Assembly: GCA_044226195.1 (NCBI GenBank)
Contig: JBGAHO010000016.1
Coordinates: forward strand, 1-64,000
Reading direction: 5' to 3'
Source of the DNA: RPQJ01 sp044226195
GTDB taxonomy: Bacteria; Pseudomonadota; Gammaproteobacteria; Steroidobacterales; Steroidobacteraceae
DNA: 64,000 nucleotides
A program made the position numbers and the translations under genes. A model generated the notes under the pieces. That model searched no databases. It was given only the letters and a program-made list of their open reading frames with translations, and was not told the DNA's origin. How positions within the stretch are numbered: the stretch's first letter is position 1; each line of letters begins with the position of its first letter. Below, piece by piece: positions 1 to 8,630 of this stretch.

Positions 1-4
1 GCGG

Positions 5-12
5 CCTCTCCT
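5..12 (-). promoter_or_regulatory. Shine-Dalgarno of the next gene (probably lpxA) beyond the left edge
   Basis: On the minus strand these bases read AGGAGAGG, a strong ribosome binding site about 60 nt past the fabZ stop. Its start codon would fall at or just outside the window edge. In the conserved lpxD-fabZ-lpxA-lpxB order the next gene would be lpxA. Identity is inferred from order only; no lpxA coding sequence is visible. Confidence 0.5.
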
Positions 13-22
13 CTGTCCACTC

Positions 23-93
23 GGTGTGCGGGCGTCAGCCCGGCATCACCATCATTTGCTGGTGTGCGGGCGTCAGCCCGGCATCACCATCAT
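23..93. repeat. 33-bp direct repeat duplicating the fabZ 3' end
   Basis: Bases 23-55 and 61-93 are identical over 33 bp, offset by 38 bp. Each copy holds the last codons of fabZ (MMVMPG and TGA) and a small hairpin (CGGGC-GTCA-GCCCG). The copy at 61-93 is joined to the gene body, so the copy at 23-55 is an extra 3' end lying between fabZ and the ribosome binding site of the next gene. It looks like a recent tandem duplication. Confidence 0.9.
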
Positions 94-525
94 CTCGGCC
101 GAGCAGGCTTCCGCGCCGTCGACTTCCGCCACCACGGCGAACTTCCAGATGGTACGGATGCGTCGCTCGAGCGTCGCCTTCAGGATCAGCTGGTCGCCGG
201 GCAGCACCGGGCGACGGAAGCGCGCCTTGTCGATGCCGGCGAAATAGAACTTCACGTTCTCGTCCGGGTAGATCCCCGCCGTGACGAAGCACAGGATGCC
301 GGCGGCCTGCGCCAGTGCCTCGAGCATCAGCACGCCGGGCATGACGGGCCGGCCCGGGAAGTGGCCCGCGAAGAACTCCTCGTTGGCCGTGACGTTCTTG
401 AGCGCCGTGATGCGCTCCCCGGCGTGGCACTCCAGCACCCGGTCCACGAGCAGCATCGGGTAACGATGCGGCAGCCGTCGCATGATCTCGTCGATGCCGA
501 AACCGGTGTCACTCATCGTCGTCAT
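73..525 (-). CDS. fabZ: 3-hydroxyacyl-ACP dehydratase FabZ
   Basis: FabZ removes water from (3R)-hydroxyacyl-ACP to give trans-2-enoyl-ACP in type II fatty acid synthesis, in the cytoplasm. The 150-residue protein has the family's usual length, the LPHRYPMLLVDRV segment near residue 18 and the GHFPGRPVMPGVLMLEALAQ hot-dog helix holding the catalytic His; the partner Glu is in LMLEAL. The start overlaps the end of lpxD by 17 nt, implying translational coupling. Two starts are possible: ATG at 525 (GGAGG 9 nt upstream) or ATG at 516 (MSDTGF, AAGGA 8 nt upstream). The 3' end, including the stop, is duplicated just downstream. The pathway shares its substrate pool with the LpxA and LpxD acyl donors, which explains the clustering. 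Confidence 0.97.
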   Translation of the reverse strand: MTTMSDTGFGIDEIMRRLPHRYPMLLVDRVLECHAGERITALKNVTANEEFFAGHFPGRPVMPGVLMLEALAQAAGILCFVTAGIYPDENVKFYFAGIDKARFRRPVLPGDQLILKATLERRIRTIWKFAVVAEVDGAEACSAEMMVMPG

Positions 526-1549
526 CCTTTTCGGCCTCCGGCGCGTCCCCCTCGAGTCGGCGCACGCGCTTCGCCAGTTCGTCGAGCTTCTGGAAGCGGG
601 CGCTGTTGCGGCGGAACCGTCGCGCCTCGTCCGCCGGCAGGTTACCCGAGTACACGCCCGGGCGGGTGATCGAGCGACTGACCATCGTCTTGCCGGTCAG
701 CGCGACGTCGTCGCAGATCGAGAGGTGCCCCACGATGCCGGCCTGCCCGCCGAGCATGCAGCGCCGGCCGATGGTGGCGCTGCCGGCGATGCCCACCATC
801 GCGGCCATGACCGTGTGCGCACCGACGCGCACGTTGTGCGCCACCATGCACAGGTTGTCGATCTTCACGCCGTCCTCGATGACGGTGTCGCCGATGGTGC
901 CGCGATCGATGGTGGTGTTGGCCCCGACGTCGACGTCGTCGCCGATCACGACCGTGCCGACCTGCGGAATCTTGACGTACCCGTCCTTGTCCGGCGCGTG
1001 CCCGAATCCGTCCGCGCCGATGACGGCGCCCGGGGCGAACACGCAGCGCGCGCCGACGCGGACCGCGCGACAGATCGTGACGCGCGCGACGAGCCGGCAG
1101 TCCGGACCGAGCACGGCACCGTCGAGCACGACGCTGCCCGGACCGACGAATGTGCGCGCGCCGATGCGTGCACCGCGCCCGAGATAGGCCCCCGGCCCCA
1201 CCCAGGCGGTGGGATCGACCACGGCGGCGTCCTCGACCACCGCGCTCGGGTGCACCCCACCGACGAACGGCGGCTCCGGATGCAGCACCTGCGCGATGCG
1301 CGCGTACGTGGCGTAGGGATTGGCGGCCACCAGGGCCGGCACCGGGCAGGCCTCGGCGCTGACCGCATCGAGCACCACGGCACCCGCCCGGGTGCCGCGC
1401 AGGTGGCGCAGGTATTTCGGATTGGCGAGGAAGGACAGCGAACCGGGCCCTGCACCCTCGAGCGCGGCGACGCGCTCGACGGTGACGTCCGGGTCGCCCC
1501 TCAGCTCGCAGCCGAAGCGGACCGCCAGTTCGGCGAGGCGCACCGCCAC
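509..1549 (-). CDS. lpxD: UDP-3-O-(3-hydroxyacyl)glucosamine N-acyltransferase LpxD
   Basis: LpxD adds the second hydroxyacyl chain, on the amino group, in lipid A synthesis. After an N-terminal uridine-binding domain (ending near HPEPPFVGGVHPSAVV), the chain is a left-handed beta-helix of hexapeptide repeats with the conserved GADGFGHAPDKDGYVKIPQ block, then DVGANTTIDRGTIGDT and the catalytic His in LCMVAHNVRVG. I place the start at GTG 1549: it gives 346 residues, matching the family, and has GGGGGAGG about 9 nt upstream. The open frame continues to 1654, but that part lies inside skp and has no family similarity. The C-terminus ends in an acidic run (KDDDDE). Order skp-lpxD-fabZ is conserved in gammaproteobacteria. 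Confidence 0.95.
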   Translation of the reverse strand: MAVRLAELAVRFGCELRGDPDVTVERVAALEGAGPGSLSFLANPKYLRHLRGTRAGAVVLDAVSAEACPVPALVAANPYATYARIAQVLHPEPPFVGGVHPSAVVEDAAVVDPTAWVGPGAYLGRGARIGARTFVGPGSVVLDGAVLGPDCRLVARVTICRAVRVGARCVFAPGAVIGADGFGHAPDKDGYVKIPQVGTVVIGDDVDVGANTTIDRGTIGDTVIEDGVKIDNLCMVAHNVRVGAHTVMAAMVGIAGSATIGRRCMLGGQAGIVGHLSICDDVALTGKTMVSRSITRPGVYSGNLPADEARRFRRNSARFQKLDELAKRVRRLEGDAPEAEKDDDDE

Positions 1550-1571
1550 GGGCGCTGGCCTCCCCCGGGTC

Positions 1572-2102
1572 TCAGGGCTTCGCCGGAGCCTTGCCGCCCT
1601 TGGCCTGCAGCGCCGTGAGCACCTGCGTGGTGATGTCCACGGAGGGGCTGGCATACAGCGCGTCGGCGACGACGAGATCGAGGCCGGCGGTCTTGGCGTA
1701 GTTCTGCACTTCCTGCAGCACGGTGCGCTGCAGCTGGCCGAGGGCCTCGTTGCGCCGCACGTTCAAGTCCTCGAGGAACTCGTTCTGCTTGCGCGCGAGG
1801 TCGCGCTGGCCGTCGCGCAACGTCTTTTCCTGGTTGCGGCGATCGGCTTCCGCCATGGTCGCCCCGTCCTTCGCGAGCTTGTCCTCCTTGGCCTTGAGGT
1901 CGCGCTGCTGCGCCTCGAGGTCGCGGCGGCGGGCGGCGAATTCGTTCTCGAGGGCCGCCGAGGCGGCCTGCGCCTGGGGCGCTTCCTGCAGCAGCCGCGC
2001 GACGTTCACGACGCCGATCTTGGCCTGCGCCTGCGCCGGGGCGAACGGCAGCGCGCTGGCAGCGAGCGTCACGAAAGCGAGCATGGCGGTCTTGATACGC
2101 AT
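1572..2102 (-). CDS. skp: Periplasmic OMP chaperone Skp/OmpH
   Basis: Skp is a trimeric periplasmic holdase that carries unfolded outer-membrane proteins to the BAM complex. The 176-residue product starts MRIKTAML, has a signal peptide ending around AQAQA, then IGVVNVARLLQEAPQAQAA, the typical OmpH opening strand and helix. A long charged coiled-coil region follows (residues about 40-120, rich in R, K, E and Q) that forms the tentacles, then a return strand (GLDLVVADALYASPSVDIT). ATG at 2102 is chosen because the upstream part of the open frame overlaps bamA and lacks a signal sequence. It lies 13 nt after bamA, so the two are cotranscribed, and it precedes lpxD. Confidence 0.95.
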   Translation of the reverse strand: MRIKTAMLAFVTLAASALPFAPAQAQAKIGVVNVARLLQEAPQAQAASAALENEFAARRRDLEAQQRDLKAKEDKLAKDGATMAEADRRNQEKTLRDGQRDLARKQNEFLEDLNVRRNEALGQLQRTVLQEVQNYAKTAGLDLVVADALYASPSVDITTQVLTALQAKGGKAPAKP

Positions 2103-2115
2103 GGAGCGGGATACC

Positions 2116-4524
2116 TCAGAAAGCCTGTCCGATGGAGAACTGGAATCCTTCCGTCTCGTCCTTGTACTCGATGTCGCTGCCCTTGTACGGATTGAGCGGC
2201 ACCGCAAAGCTGAACCGGAACACGCCGAGCGGGGCCAGCCACTGGACCGCCACGCCCGTCGAATACCGCAGTTTATCAAACGAAAAATCGTATTTGACCG
2301 GCGTCACGCCGTCCCGGCCCACGAACGGGATGTCCTCGTCCGAGAAGATGCCGCCGATGTCGAAAAAAGCGCTGAATCTCGCGGTGTTACGCCACTTTTC
2401 GGGCATTGGCATGAGCAGTTCGAGCTGGCTCGCGAGCTTGATGTTGCCGCCGTACGGGTTGCCGAAGGAGTCCTTCGGGCCGAGCCGGCTTTCCCGGTAG
2501 CCGCGAATCGTGTCGGGACCGCCGCCGAAGAAATTGCGGTACGGGGGCAGCGAGGTGGTGTCGCCGAGCGCCTTGCCGTAGCCGAGCTCGGTGTTCGCCA
2601 TCACGGTGAACCACTTCGACAGCGGGATGAACTGCAGGTAGTCGTAGCTGAAGGTCGCGTACTCGACGCCGCTGCCCGGCAACGTGTAGCCGAGGCCGAT
2701 GCGGTGACGCGAGCCCCGGTCGGCGAACAGCGCGCGGTTGCGCGAGTCGTACGCCCAGCCGGCCGACAGCTCGAAGGTGTTGAACTTGGTGCCGTAGTAC
2801 GTGAAGTTGATCGGTGGCACACCCGCCGTGTCGTGCTTGACGTACGTGTTGCCGTTGTTCTGCACCCAGTACAGCGCTTCCTTCGCGCTGTTGTTCGGGT
2901 CCGTGAACAGGTCGGAGGTCTGCGCCGCCAGGCCGACGCGCACCGACTGGAATTCGGAGATCGGCCAGCCGTAGTCGACGGCCAGCGTGCCGGTCTGCGT
3001 CTTGAAGTCGGACGACGAACTGGTGAACTGGCTGATGCTGCGCCAGGTGCCCGAGATCGTGCGCGACACGCCGTCGACCGTCGTGTACGGGTCGGTGTGC
3101 GAGACGCTGAACACCTTGCTGTACTGGCCCGCGTTGATCTCGGCCGCGACGCGGTTGCCGGTGCCCATGAAGTTGCTGTGCACGAAGCTGCCGTTCAGCA
3201 GGATCGACTGCGACGCCGAGTAGCCGATGCCGCCGCTGAACTGGCCGGGCAGGCCTTCCTTGATCGAGTAGTTGACGTCCACGAGGTCGGGCGTGCCCGG
3301 CACGGGCTCGGTCTCCACCTCGACCTTCTCGATGAACGGCAGGCGCTGCAGGCGCTGCTTCGAGCGGTCGACCGCCGCGTTCGAGAGGTAACCGCCCTCG
3401 AGCTGGCGCATCTCGCGGCGCATCACGTCGTCGTTGATGCCGGTCGAGCCGTTGAAATTGATGTGGCGCACGTAGGCGCGGTTGCCCGGGTCGACGAGGA
3501 AGGTCAGCTCGATCTCCTTCGTCTCCTTGTTCTCCTTCGGCACCGGGTCGATCTTCGCGAAGGCGTAGCCGTCCTGGCCGAGGCGCAGCGCCATCAGCTC
3601 GGTCGTGCTGGTGACCAGCTTGCGCGAGAAGATGTCGCCCTTGTGCACCTGCACCAGCGCCCGCAGGTCTTCCTCCGGCACGACGAGGTTGCCCGCGATC
3701 TTCACGTCGGAGATGCGGTAGACCTCGCCTTCCTTCACGTTCAGCGTGATGAAGATGTCCTGCTTGTCCGGTGAGATCGCGACCTGCGTCGACTCGACGT
3801 CCATGTTGGCGTAGCCGCGGTCGAGGTAGTGCGAGCGCAGCTTCTCGATGTCGCCCGACAGTTCCTCGCGCGAGTACCGGTCGTCCTGCTTGTACCAGGA
3901 CAGCCAGTTCGGCGTGCGCAGCTTGAAGTCCTCGAGCAGCGCGTCGTCGTCGAACGCCTGGTTGCCGACGATGTTGATCTGCCGGATCTTGGAGCGCTTG
4001 CCCTCGACGATGTCGACCGCGATCTTCACGCGGTTGCCGGGCACCTCCTCGACCTTGGTGTCTACCTTCACGCCGTACTTGCCGCGCGAGTAGTACTGGT
4101 CGGTGAGGTAGCGCTTCACCTCGTCGAGCGTCGACTGGTTGAAGGTCTTGCCCTTGGCAAGTCCGACGTTGCGCAGGGACTTCTCGAGGTCCTCGGTCTT
4201 GATGTCCTTGTTGCCGGTAATCGTGAAGCTCTCGATCGACGGCCGCTCGAGCACGGCGATCACGAGCGTGCCGCCGTCGCGGCGGATCTCCACGTCCCGG
4301 AAGAAGCCCGTGGCGTACAGCGCCTTGAGCGCCTCGTCCACGCGCCGCGAGTCCAGGCGATCGCCGATGTTGACGGGCAGGTAGTTGTAGACCGTGCCCT
4401 CGGTGATGCGCTGCAGGCCCTCGATCTTGATGTCGCCGACGGTGAACTCACCGCTCTCGGTCTGGGCGAGGACGGCGGGTACGGCGAGGATGGCCGGCAG
4501 GGCGGCCGCGAACTTCAGGCGCAT
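2116..4524 (-). CDS. bamA: Outer membrane assembly factor BamA (Omp85)
   Basis: BamA is the core of the BAM machine that folds and inserts beta-barrel proteins into the outer membrane. The 802-residue protein starts MRLKFAAALPAILAVPAVLA, a clear signal peptide. Five POTRA domains follow (roughly residues 22-420; the first begins FTVGDIKIEGLQRITEGTVY), then a 16-strand barrel. The loop-6 motif IRGY is present in GGGPDTIRGYRESRLGP, and the chain ends in Phe (FSIGQAF), as barrel proteins do. Start ATG 4524 is preferred over an in-frame ATG at 4572 because it begins the signal peptide. It sits between rseP (10 nt) and skp (13 nt), the conserved envelope order. Confidence 0.98.
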   Translation of the reverse strand: MRLKFAAALPAILAVPAVLAQTESGEFTVGDIKIEGLQRITEGTVYNYLPVNIGDRLDSRRVDEALKALYATGFFRDVEIRRDGGTLVIAVLERPSIESFTITGNKDIKTEDLEKSLRNVGLAKGKTFNQSTLDEVKRYLTDQYYSRGKYGVKVDTKVEEVPGNRVKIAVDIVEGKRSKIRQINIVGNQAFDDDALLEDFKLRTPNWLSWYKQDDRYSREELSGDIEKLRSHYLDRGYANMDVESTQVAISPDKQDIFITLNVKEGEVYRISDVKIAGNLVVPEEDLRALVQVHKGDIFSRKLVTSTTELMALRLGQDGYAFAKIDPVPKENKETKEIELTFLVDPGNRAYVRHINFNGSTGINDDVMRREMRQLEGGYLSNAAVDRSKQRLQRLPFIEKVEVETEPVPGTPDLVDVNYSIKEGLPGQFSGGIGYSASQSILLNGSFVHSNFMGTGNRVAAEINAGQYSKVFSVSHTDPYTTVDGVSRTISGTWRSISQFTSSSSDFKTQTGTLAVDYGWPISEFQSVRVGLAAQTSDLFTDPNNSAKEALYWVQNNGNTYVKHDTAGVPPINFTYYGTKFNTFELSAGWAYDSRNRALFADRGSRHRIGLGYTLPGSGVEYATFSYDYLQFIPLSKWFTVMANTELGYGKALGDTTSLPPYRNFFGGGPDTIRGYRESRLGPKDSFGNPYGGNIKLASQLELLMPMPEKWRNTARFSAFFDIGGIFSDEDIPFVGRDGVTPVKYDFSFDKLRYSTGVAVQWLAPLGVFRFSFAVPLNPYKGSDIEYKDETEGFQFSIGQAF

Positions 4525-4534
4525 GTGGGACGGC

Positions 4535-5893
4535 TCAGCTGAACAACCGCGAGAGGTCGTTGTAGAAGGCAAAACTCATGAGCACCAGCAGCAGGACGAT
4601 GCCGATTTGCTGGCCCACGGCCTGGGTGCGCTCCGACAGCGGGCGACCCTTCACCACCTCGGCAAGCCGGAAGACGATCTGGCCGCCGTCCAGGATGGGA
4701 ATCGGCAGCAGGTTGAGGACGAACAGGCTCACGCTCAGGATGCCCAGGGTGGTCAGGAACGACAGTATGCCTTGTTGGAGGCTGAAGCCGGCGACTTCCG
4801 CGATGCTGATCGGCCCGCTCAGGTTCTTGACCGAGACCTCGCCGACCAGCAATTTGCCGATCATGCGCACGGTCAGGGCCGACATCGCCCACGTCCGGGC
4901 GATCGCCGGACCGACCGCCTCGAGCGGCCCGTAGCGTTCCACCGTGCGCATCCAATCGGGCATGGGCGCGCCCGGCGCCTGCTGCACTCCGATGCGCCCC
5001 ACCAGCCGGTCCTTGTCCCGCTGGCCCTCGACCTCGATCGGCCGGTCGAACCGCTCGCCGCCCCGCTCGATGGTGAAGCGCAGAGTCTTGCCCGGGTTCG
5101 GCTGCACGGCGGCCACCATGGCAAGGAAATCGTGGGTCGGCCGACCATCGATCGCGACGATGCGGTCGCCCGCCCGCAGTCCGGCGCGTTCGGCCGGGCT
5201 GCCGGGCACGACCTGACCGACCACCGCCGGCACCTCCGGATACCACCAGTCGAAACCGAGTCCCGGCAGCAGGGCACCCGGCTCCGTCAGCGTGCGACGC
5301 TCGCCTTCGATCTCGAGCGTGGTCTCTCGCTCGCCGCCGTCCCGCGCCTTGAGCTCGACTGTGAGGGCCTCCCCGGCGATCACGCGGTCGAGGATGGCGA
5401 GGACGGCCCCCTCCTGCGTCTTCACCCGGTCGTCGCCGACCGACACGATGCGGTCGCCGCTGCGCAGCCCGGCGTGCGCCGCCGGCGAGTTGGTCTTGAT
5501 CTCGCCGACCACGGGCTTGAACGCCGGGGTGCCGACCACGAGCAGCGCCCAGTACGCGAGGATGGCGAACAGGAAGTTGGCGAGCGGCCCGGCCAGCAAC
5601 ACGAGGATCCGCTGCAGCGGCGGGCGGTGGTTGTACGAGCGGGCGATTTGCTCGGGAGTGAGCTCCCCTTCCGGGTCGGCGAAGCTGACGTAGCCGCCGA
5701 TCGGGATGGCAGACAGCGCGTATTCGGTGCCGTCGGCGCCCTTGCGCATCCACAGCGGCTTGCCGAAACCGACGGAGAACCGCTGCACCTGCATGCCGAG
5801 TCGGCGGGCCATCCAGAAATGGCCGTACTCGTGGATGGTCACGAGCACCGCGATGGCGATGACGAAGCCGAGCGCGCCAGTCAGGAACGTCAT
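4535..5893 (-). CDS. rseP: Site-2 zinc protease RseP
   Basis: RseP is the inner-membrane metalloprotease that cuts anti-sigma factor RseA after DegS, releasing sigma-E, and clears remnant signal peptides. The 452-residue protein has HEYGH at residues 21-25 in the first transmembrane helix. Two periplasmic PDZ domains follow (around FKPVVGEIKTNSPAAHAGL and VVGQVVPGSPAERAGL), then the C-terminal NLLPIPILDGG motif whose Asp completes the zinc site. Length fits the family. Its place directly upstream of bamA links envelope-stress sensing to the assembly machine. It follows dxr with a gap of a few nt, so it belongs to the same operon. Confidence 0.98.
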   Translation of the reverse strand: MTFLTGALGFVIAIAVLVTIHEYGHFWMARRLGMQVQRFSVGFGKPLWMRKGADGTEYALSAIPIGGYVSFADPEGELTPEQIARSYNHRPPLQRILVLLAGPLANFLFAILAYWALLVVGTPAFKPVVGEIKTNSPAAHAGLRSGDRIVSVGDDRVKTQEGAVLAILDRVIAGEALTVELKARDGGERETTLEIEGERRTLTEPGALLPGLGFDWWYPEVPAVVGQVVPGSPAERAGLRAGDRIVAIDGRPTHDFLAMVAAVQPNPGKTLRFTIERGGERFDRPIEVEGQRDKDRLVGRIGVQQAPGAPMPDWMRTVERYGPLEAVGPAIARTWAMSALTVRMIGKLLVGEVSVKNLSGPISIAEVAGFSLQQGILSFLTTLGILSVSLFVLNLLPIPILDGGQIVFRLAEVVKGRPLSERTQAVGQQIGIVLLLVLMSFAFYNDLSRLFS

Positions 5894-5896
5894 TCC

Positions 5897-7081
5897 CTAC
5901 ACCCCGGCGCCGCGCGCCAGCATGGATTCGGCCGTCTCGCGGGCCCAGCGATCGGCTTCGAGCAGGTCGTCGAGCGCGGTGGCGCCCGAACCGGAGTGAC
6001 GCGCCACGACCGCCTCGATCAGCTCCACGATGCCGAGGAAACCGAGCCGGCCTGCGAGGAACGCCGCCACCGCGACTTCGTTGGCCGCGTTGAGGACCGC
6101 CGGGACGGACCCACCCGCCGCGGCCGCCGCCCGGGTGACGACCAGCGCCGGGAATCGCTCCGGGTCCGGTGCTTCGAAATCGAGCCGCGCCGCCGCGACC
6201 AGGTCGAGCGATTCTACACCGGAGGGAATGCGCTCCGGCCAGCCGAGCGCGTGGGCGATGGGGGTGCGCATGTCCGGGTTGCCGAGCTGCGCGAGAATGG
6301 ATCCGTCCACGTACTCCACCAGCGAATGCACGATGCTCTGCGGATGTACGACCACCTCCACCCCGCGAGGTTCCATCCCGAACAGCACGCAGGCCTCGAT
6401 CAGCTCGAGTCCTTTGTTCATCAGCGTGGCGGAATCGACCGAAATCTTGCGTCCCATGCGCCAGCGGGGATGCGCGCAGGCCTCGTCCGGCGTGGCGCGC
6501 GCCATCTGCTCACGGGTCTTGCGCAGGAAGGGCCCGCCCGAGGCCGTGAGCAGGATCCGCCGCACCCCGGCGGCCTGCCGGCCGGTGCGCAGCGTGGCCG
6601 GCATGCACTGGAAGATCGCGTTGTGCTCGCTGTCGATCGGCACCAGGGTCGCGCCGCTCGCGTGCGCCGCCTCGACCAGCAGCTGGCCGGCGACCACCAG
6701 CGATTCCTTGTTGGCGATCAGGATGCGCTTGCCGGCGCGCGCGGCCGCCAGCGTCGACGGCAGGCCCGCGGCACCCACGATCGCGGCCATGACGGCATCG
6801 ACCTCGCCGCTGCCCGCGATGTCGACCAGCGCGTCGTTGCCGGCGTGCACGCGCGTCGGGACCCCGGCCGCCTTCAGCCCCGCTTCGAGCCGCGCGGCGG
6901 CGACCGGATCCTGCATCACCGCCACGGGCGGCCGATGCCTGAGGCACTGCTCGAGCAGGCGCTCGTGATTGGTGGCCGCGGCCAGCGCCGCGACTGCGAA
7001 ACGCTCCGGGTGCCGCCCGAGCACGTCGAGCGTGCTCACGCCGATGCTGCCGGTGCTGCCGAATACGGCGACGCGCATCAT
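5897..7081 (-). CDS. dxr: 1-deoxy-D-xylulose 5-phosphate reductoisomerase
   Basis: Dxr converts DXP to 2-C-methyl-D-erythritol 4-phosphate with NADPH, the committed step of the non-mevalonate isoprenoid pathway. The 394-residue protein opens with the nucleotide-binding motif VAVFGSTGSIG, has the metal and substrate motif IDSEHNA and the MNKGLELIEA segment. It supplies isoprenoid precursors for the neighbouring uppS product. The start ATG at 7081 overlaps the cdsA stop in an ATGA arrangement; a second Met immediately follows (7078), so either could be used. The frame stays open further upstream inside cdsA without family similarity. Confidence 0.97.
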   Translation of the reverse strand: MMRVAVFGSTGSIGVSTLDVLGRHPERFAVAALAAATNHERLLEQCLRHRPPVAVMQDPVAAARLEAGLKAAGVPTRVHAGNDALVDIAGSGEVDAVMAAIVGAAGLPSTLAAARAGKRILIANKESLVVAGQLLVEAAHASGATLVPIDSEHNAIFQCMPATLRTGRQAAGVRRILLTASGGPFLRKTREQMARATPDEACAHPRWRMGRKISVDSATLMNKGLELIEACVLFGMEPRGVEVVVHPQSIVHSLVEYVDGSILAQLGNPDMRTPIAHALGWPERIPSGVESLDLVAAARLDFEAPDPERFPALVVTRAAAAAGGSVPAVLNAANEVAVAAFLAGRLGFLGIVELIEAVVARHSGSGATALDDLLEADRWARETAESMLARGAGV

Positions 7082-7890
7082 GCCGGGATCCCGATGGCGT
7101 AAAGCCCCAGCAGGAAGGTCGGTCCGGCCGCGGTGATGCTGTCGATGCGATCGAGCACGCCGCCGTGCCCCGGCAGCAGGCGCCCGCTGTCCTTGAGCCC
7201 GGCCCGGCGCTTGAACATGCTCTCGAACAGGTCGCCCACCACCGACACCAGCGCGACCAGCAAGCAAAGCGCGAGCCAGGCCGAGAGCGGTACGCCGAAG
7301 GCGCGCGCCCCGAGCACCGCGGCGACCGCCGCCGCCAGCATGCCGGCGACGAAGCCCTCCCAGGTCTTGCCCGGGCTGACGTGGGGCGCGAGCTTGTGCC
7401 GGCCGAGCGCACGGCCGCCGAAGTAGGCCCCCGCGTCGGCCGCAGTGATCAGCACCAGCAGGTACAGCAACAGCATGCGGCCCTGGGGCTCGAGCAGCAC
7501 CAGCCGGGCGAGGCCGACGGCTGCGGGCACGAGAACCGGGAATCCCACCACGGCGGCGGCCAGTCGGTGTCCCTTGCGTGCCGCGAGCGCCAGCCAAAGG
7601 AACGCCGCCAGCCACCAGAGCGCGGCGAGTTCGAGGAACAACGTCAGCTGCGCCGGCGTCTGCGTGAACGTCCAGGCGAGGGCCGTGGCGAGCGCAATGG
7701 CGGCGACGTAGCCGGCGCGGGCCGCGCCACCCGCGATGCCGGCGAAGCCGGCCCACTCCCACGCCCCGGCGAGGAACACGAGTGCGATCACCGGCAGCGC
7801 GACCCAGGCAGGCTGCGAGGTGAGCACGCCGATCACGACCACGCCGATGATCAGCGCGGTGACGAGCCGCTCGCGCAGCCCGCTAGCCAC
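7078..7890 (-). CDS. cdsA: Phosphatidate cytidylyltransferase CdsA
   Basis: CdsA makes CDP-diacylglycerol from phosphatidic acid and CTP, the branch point of phospholipid synthesis in the inner membrane. The 270-residue chain is very hydrophobic (about eight membrane segments) and carries the family signature near the C-terminus: VSVVGDLFESMFKRR, then KDSGRLLPGHGGVLDRID, with the metal-binding Asp residues. Its start overlaps the end of uppS by 8 nt and its stop overlaps the dxr start (ATGA), so translation of the three genes is probably coupled. Confidence 0.97.
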   Translation of the reverse strand: MASGLRERLVTALIIGVVVIGVLTSQPAWVALPVIALVFLAGAWEWAGFAGIAGGAARAGYVAAIALATALAWTFTQTPAQLTLFLELAALWWLAAFLWLALAARKGHRLAAAVVGFPVLVPAAVGLARLVLLEPQGRMLLLYLLVLITAADAGAYFGGRALGRHKLAPHVSPGKTWEGFVAGMLAAAVAAVLGARAFGVPLSAWLALCLLVALVSVVGDLFESMFKRRAGLKDSGRLLPGHGGVLDRIDSITAAGPTFLLGLYAIGIPA

Positions 7891-8626
7891 CCTGCACCTG
7901 GTCGCCGGTCAGGCCGAAGCGACGCTCGCGCCCCGCGAAGTGGCGGAACGCCTTCTCGAGGTCCGCGTCGCCGAAGTCGGGCCACAGGGTGTCGCAGAAA
8001 TAGAGCTCGGTGTACGCGAGGTTCCACAGCAGGAAATTGCTGATGCGGTGCTCGCCGCCGGTGCGGATGAACAGGTCCGGGTCCGGTGCCGCACCGAGCG
8101 ACAGCACGCTGCCGAACGACTCCTCGTCGATGCCCGCCGGGGCGAGCTCGCCGCGGGCCGCCTGCTCCGCGAGCTGGCGCGCCGCCTGAACGATGTCCCA
8201 GCGCCCGCCGTAGGACAGCGCGACGTGCAGCACCATGCGCTCGTTCGCCGCCGTGCGCCGCTCGCCGTCGCGCAGGCGCGCGTAGACGTCCGGCTTGAGC
8301 TGGCCGAAGTCGCCGATGAAATGCAGCCGGATGCCGTGGCGGTTCAGTTCGTCGATCTCGCCGTCGAGCGCCTCGACGAACAGTTCGAGCAGGCGCGTCA
8401 CCTCGTCGGCCGGGCGGCGCCAGTTCTCGCTCGAGAAGGCGAACAGCGTCAGCGCCTCGACGCCGCGCTTGGCGCAGCCCTCGACGGTGGCGCGCACGGC
8501 CTTGATGCCGGCGCGATGGCCGAGATGGCGCGGCAGGGCGCGGCGCGCGGCCCAGCGACCGTTGCCGTCCATGATGACGGCGACGTGCCGCGGCACGTCG
8601 GGAGAGCGGCTGACGGGCTGCGGCAC
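7883..8626 (-). CDS. uppS: Undecaprenyl diphosphate synthase (cis-prenyltransferase)
   Basis: UppS extends farnesyl diphosphate with eight isopentenyl units to make undecaprenyl diphosphate, the lipid carrier for peptidoglycan and surface polysaccharides. The 247-residue protein has VAVIMDGNGRWAARR near residue 15 (catalytic Asp and P-loop-like Arg), TLFAFSSENWRRP, and the C-terminal RTGGEHRISNFLLWNLAYTE block with the conserved Arg and Glu residues. It is followed by an 8-nt overlap with cdsA and preceded by frr 4 nt away, the usual frr-uppS-cdsA-dxr order. Confidence 0.97.
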   Translation of the reverse strand: MPQPVSRSPDVPRHVAVIMDGNGRWAARRALPRHLGHRAGIKAVRATVEGCAKRGVEALTLFAFSSENWRRPADEVTRLLELFVEALDGEIDELNRHGIRLHFIGDFGQLKPDVYARLRDGERRTAANERMVLHVALSYGGRWDIVQAARQLAEQAARGELAPAGIDEESFGSVLSLGAAPDPDLFIRTGGEHRISNFLLWNLAYTELYFCDTLWPDFGDADLEKAFRHFAGRERRFGLTGDQVQGG

Positions 8627-8630
8627 CGGC

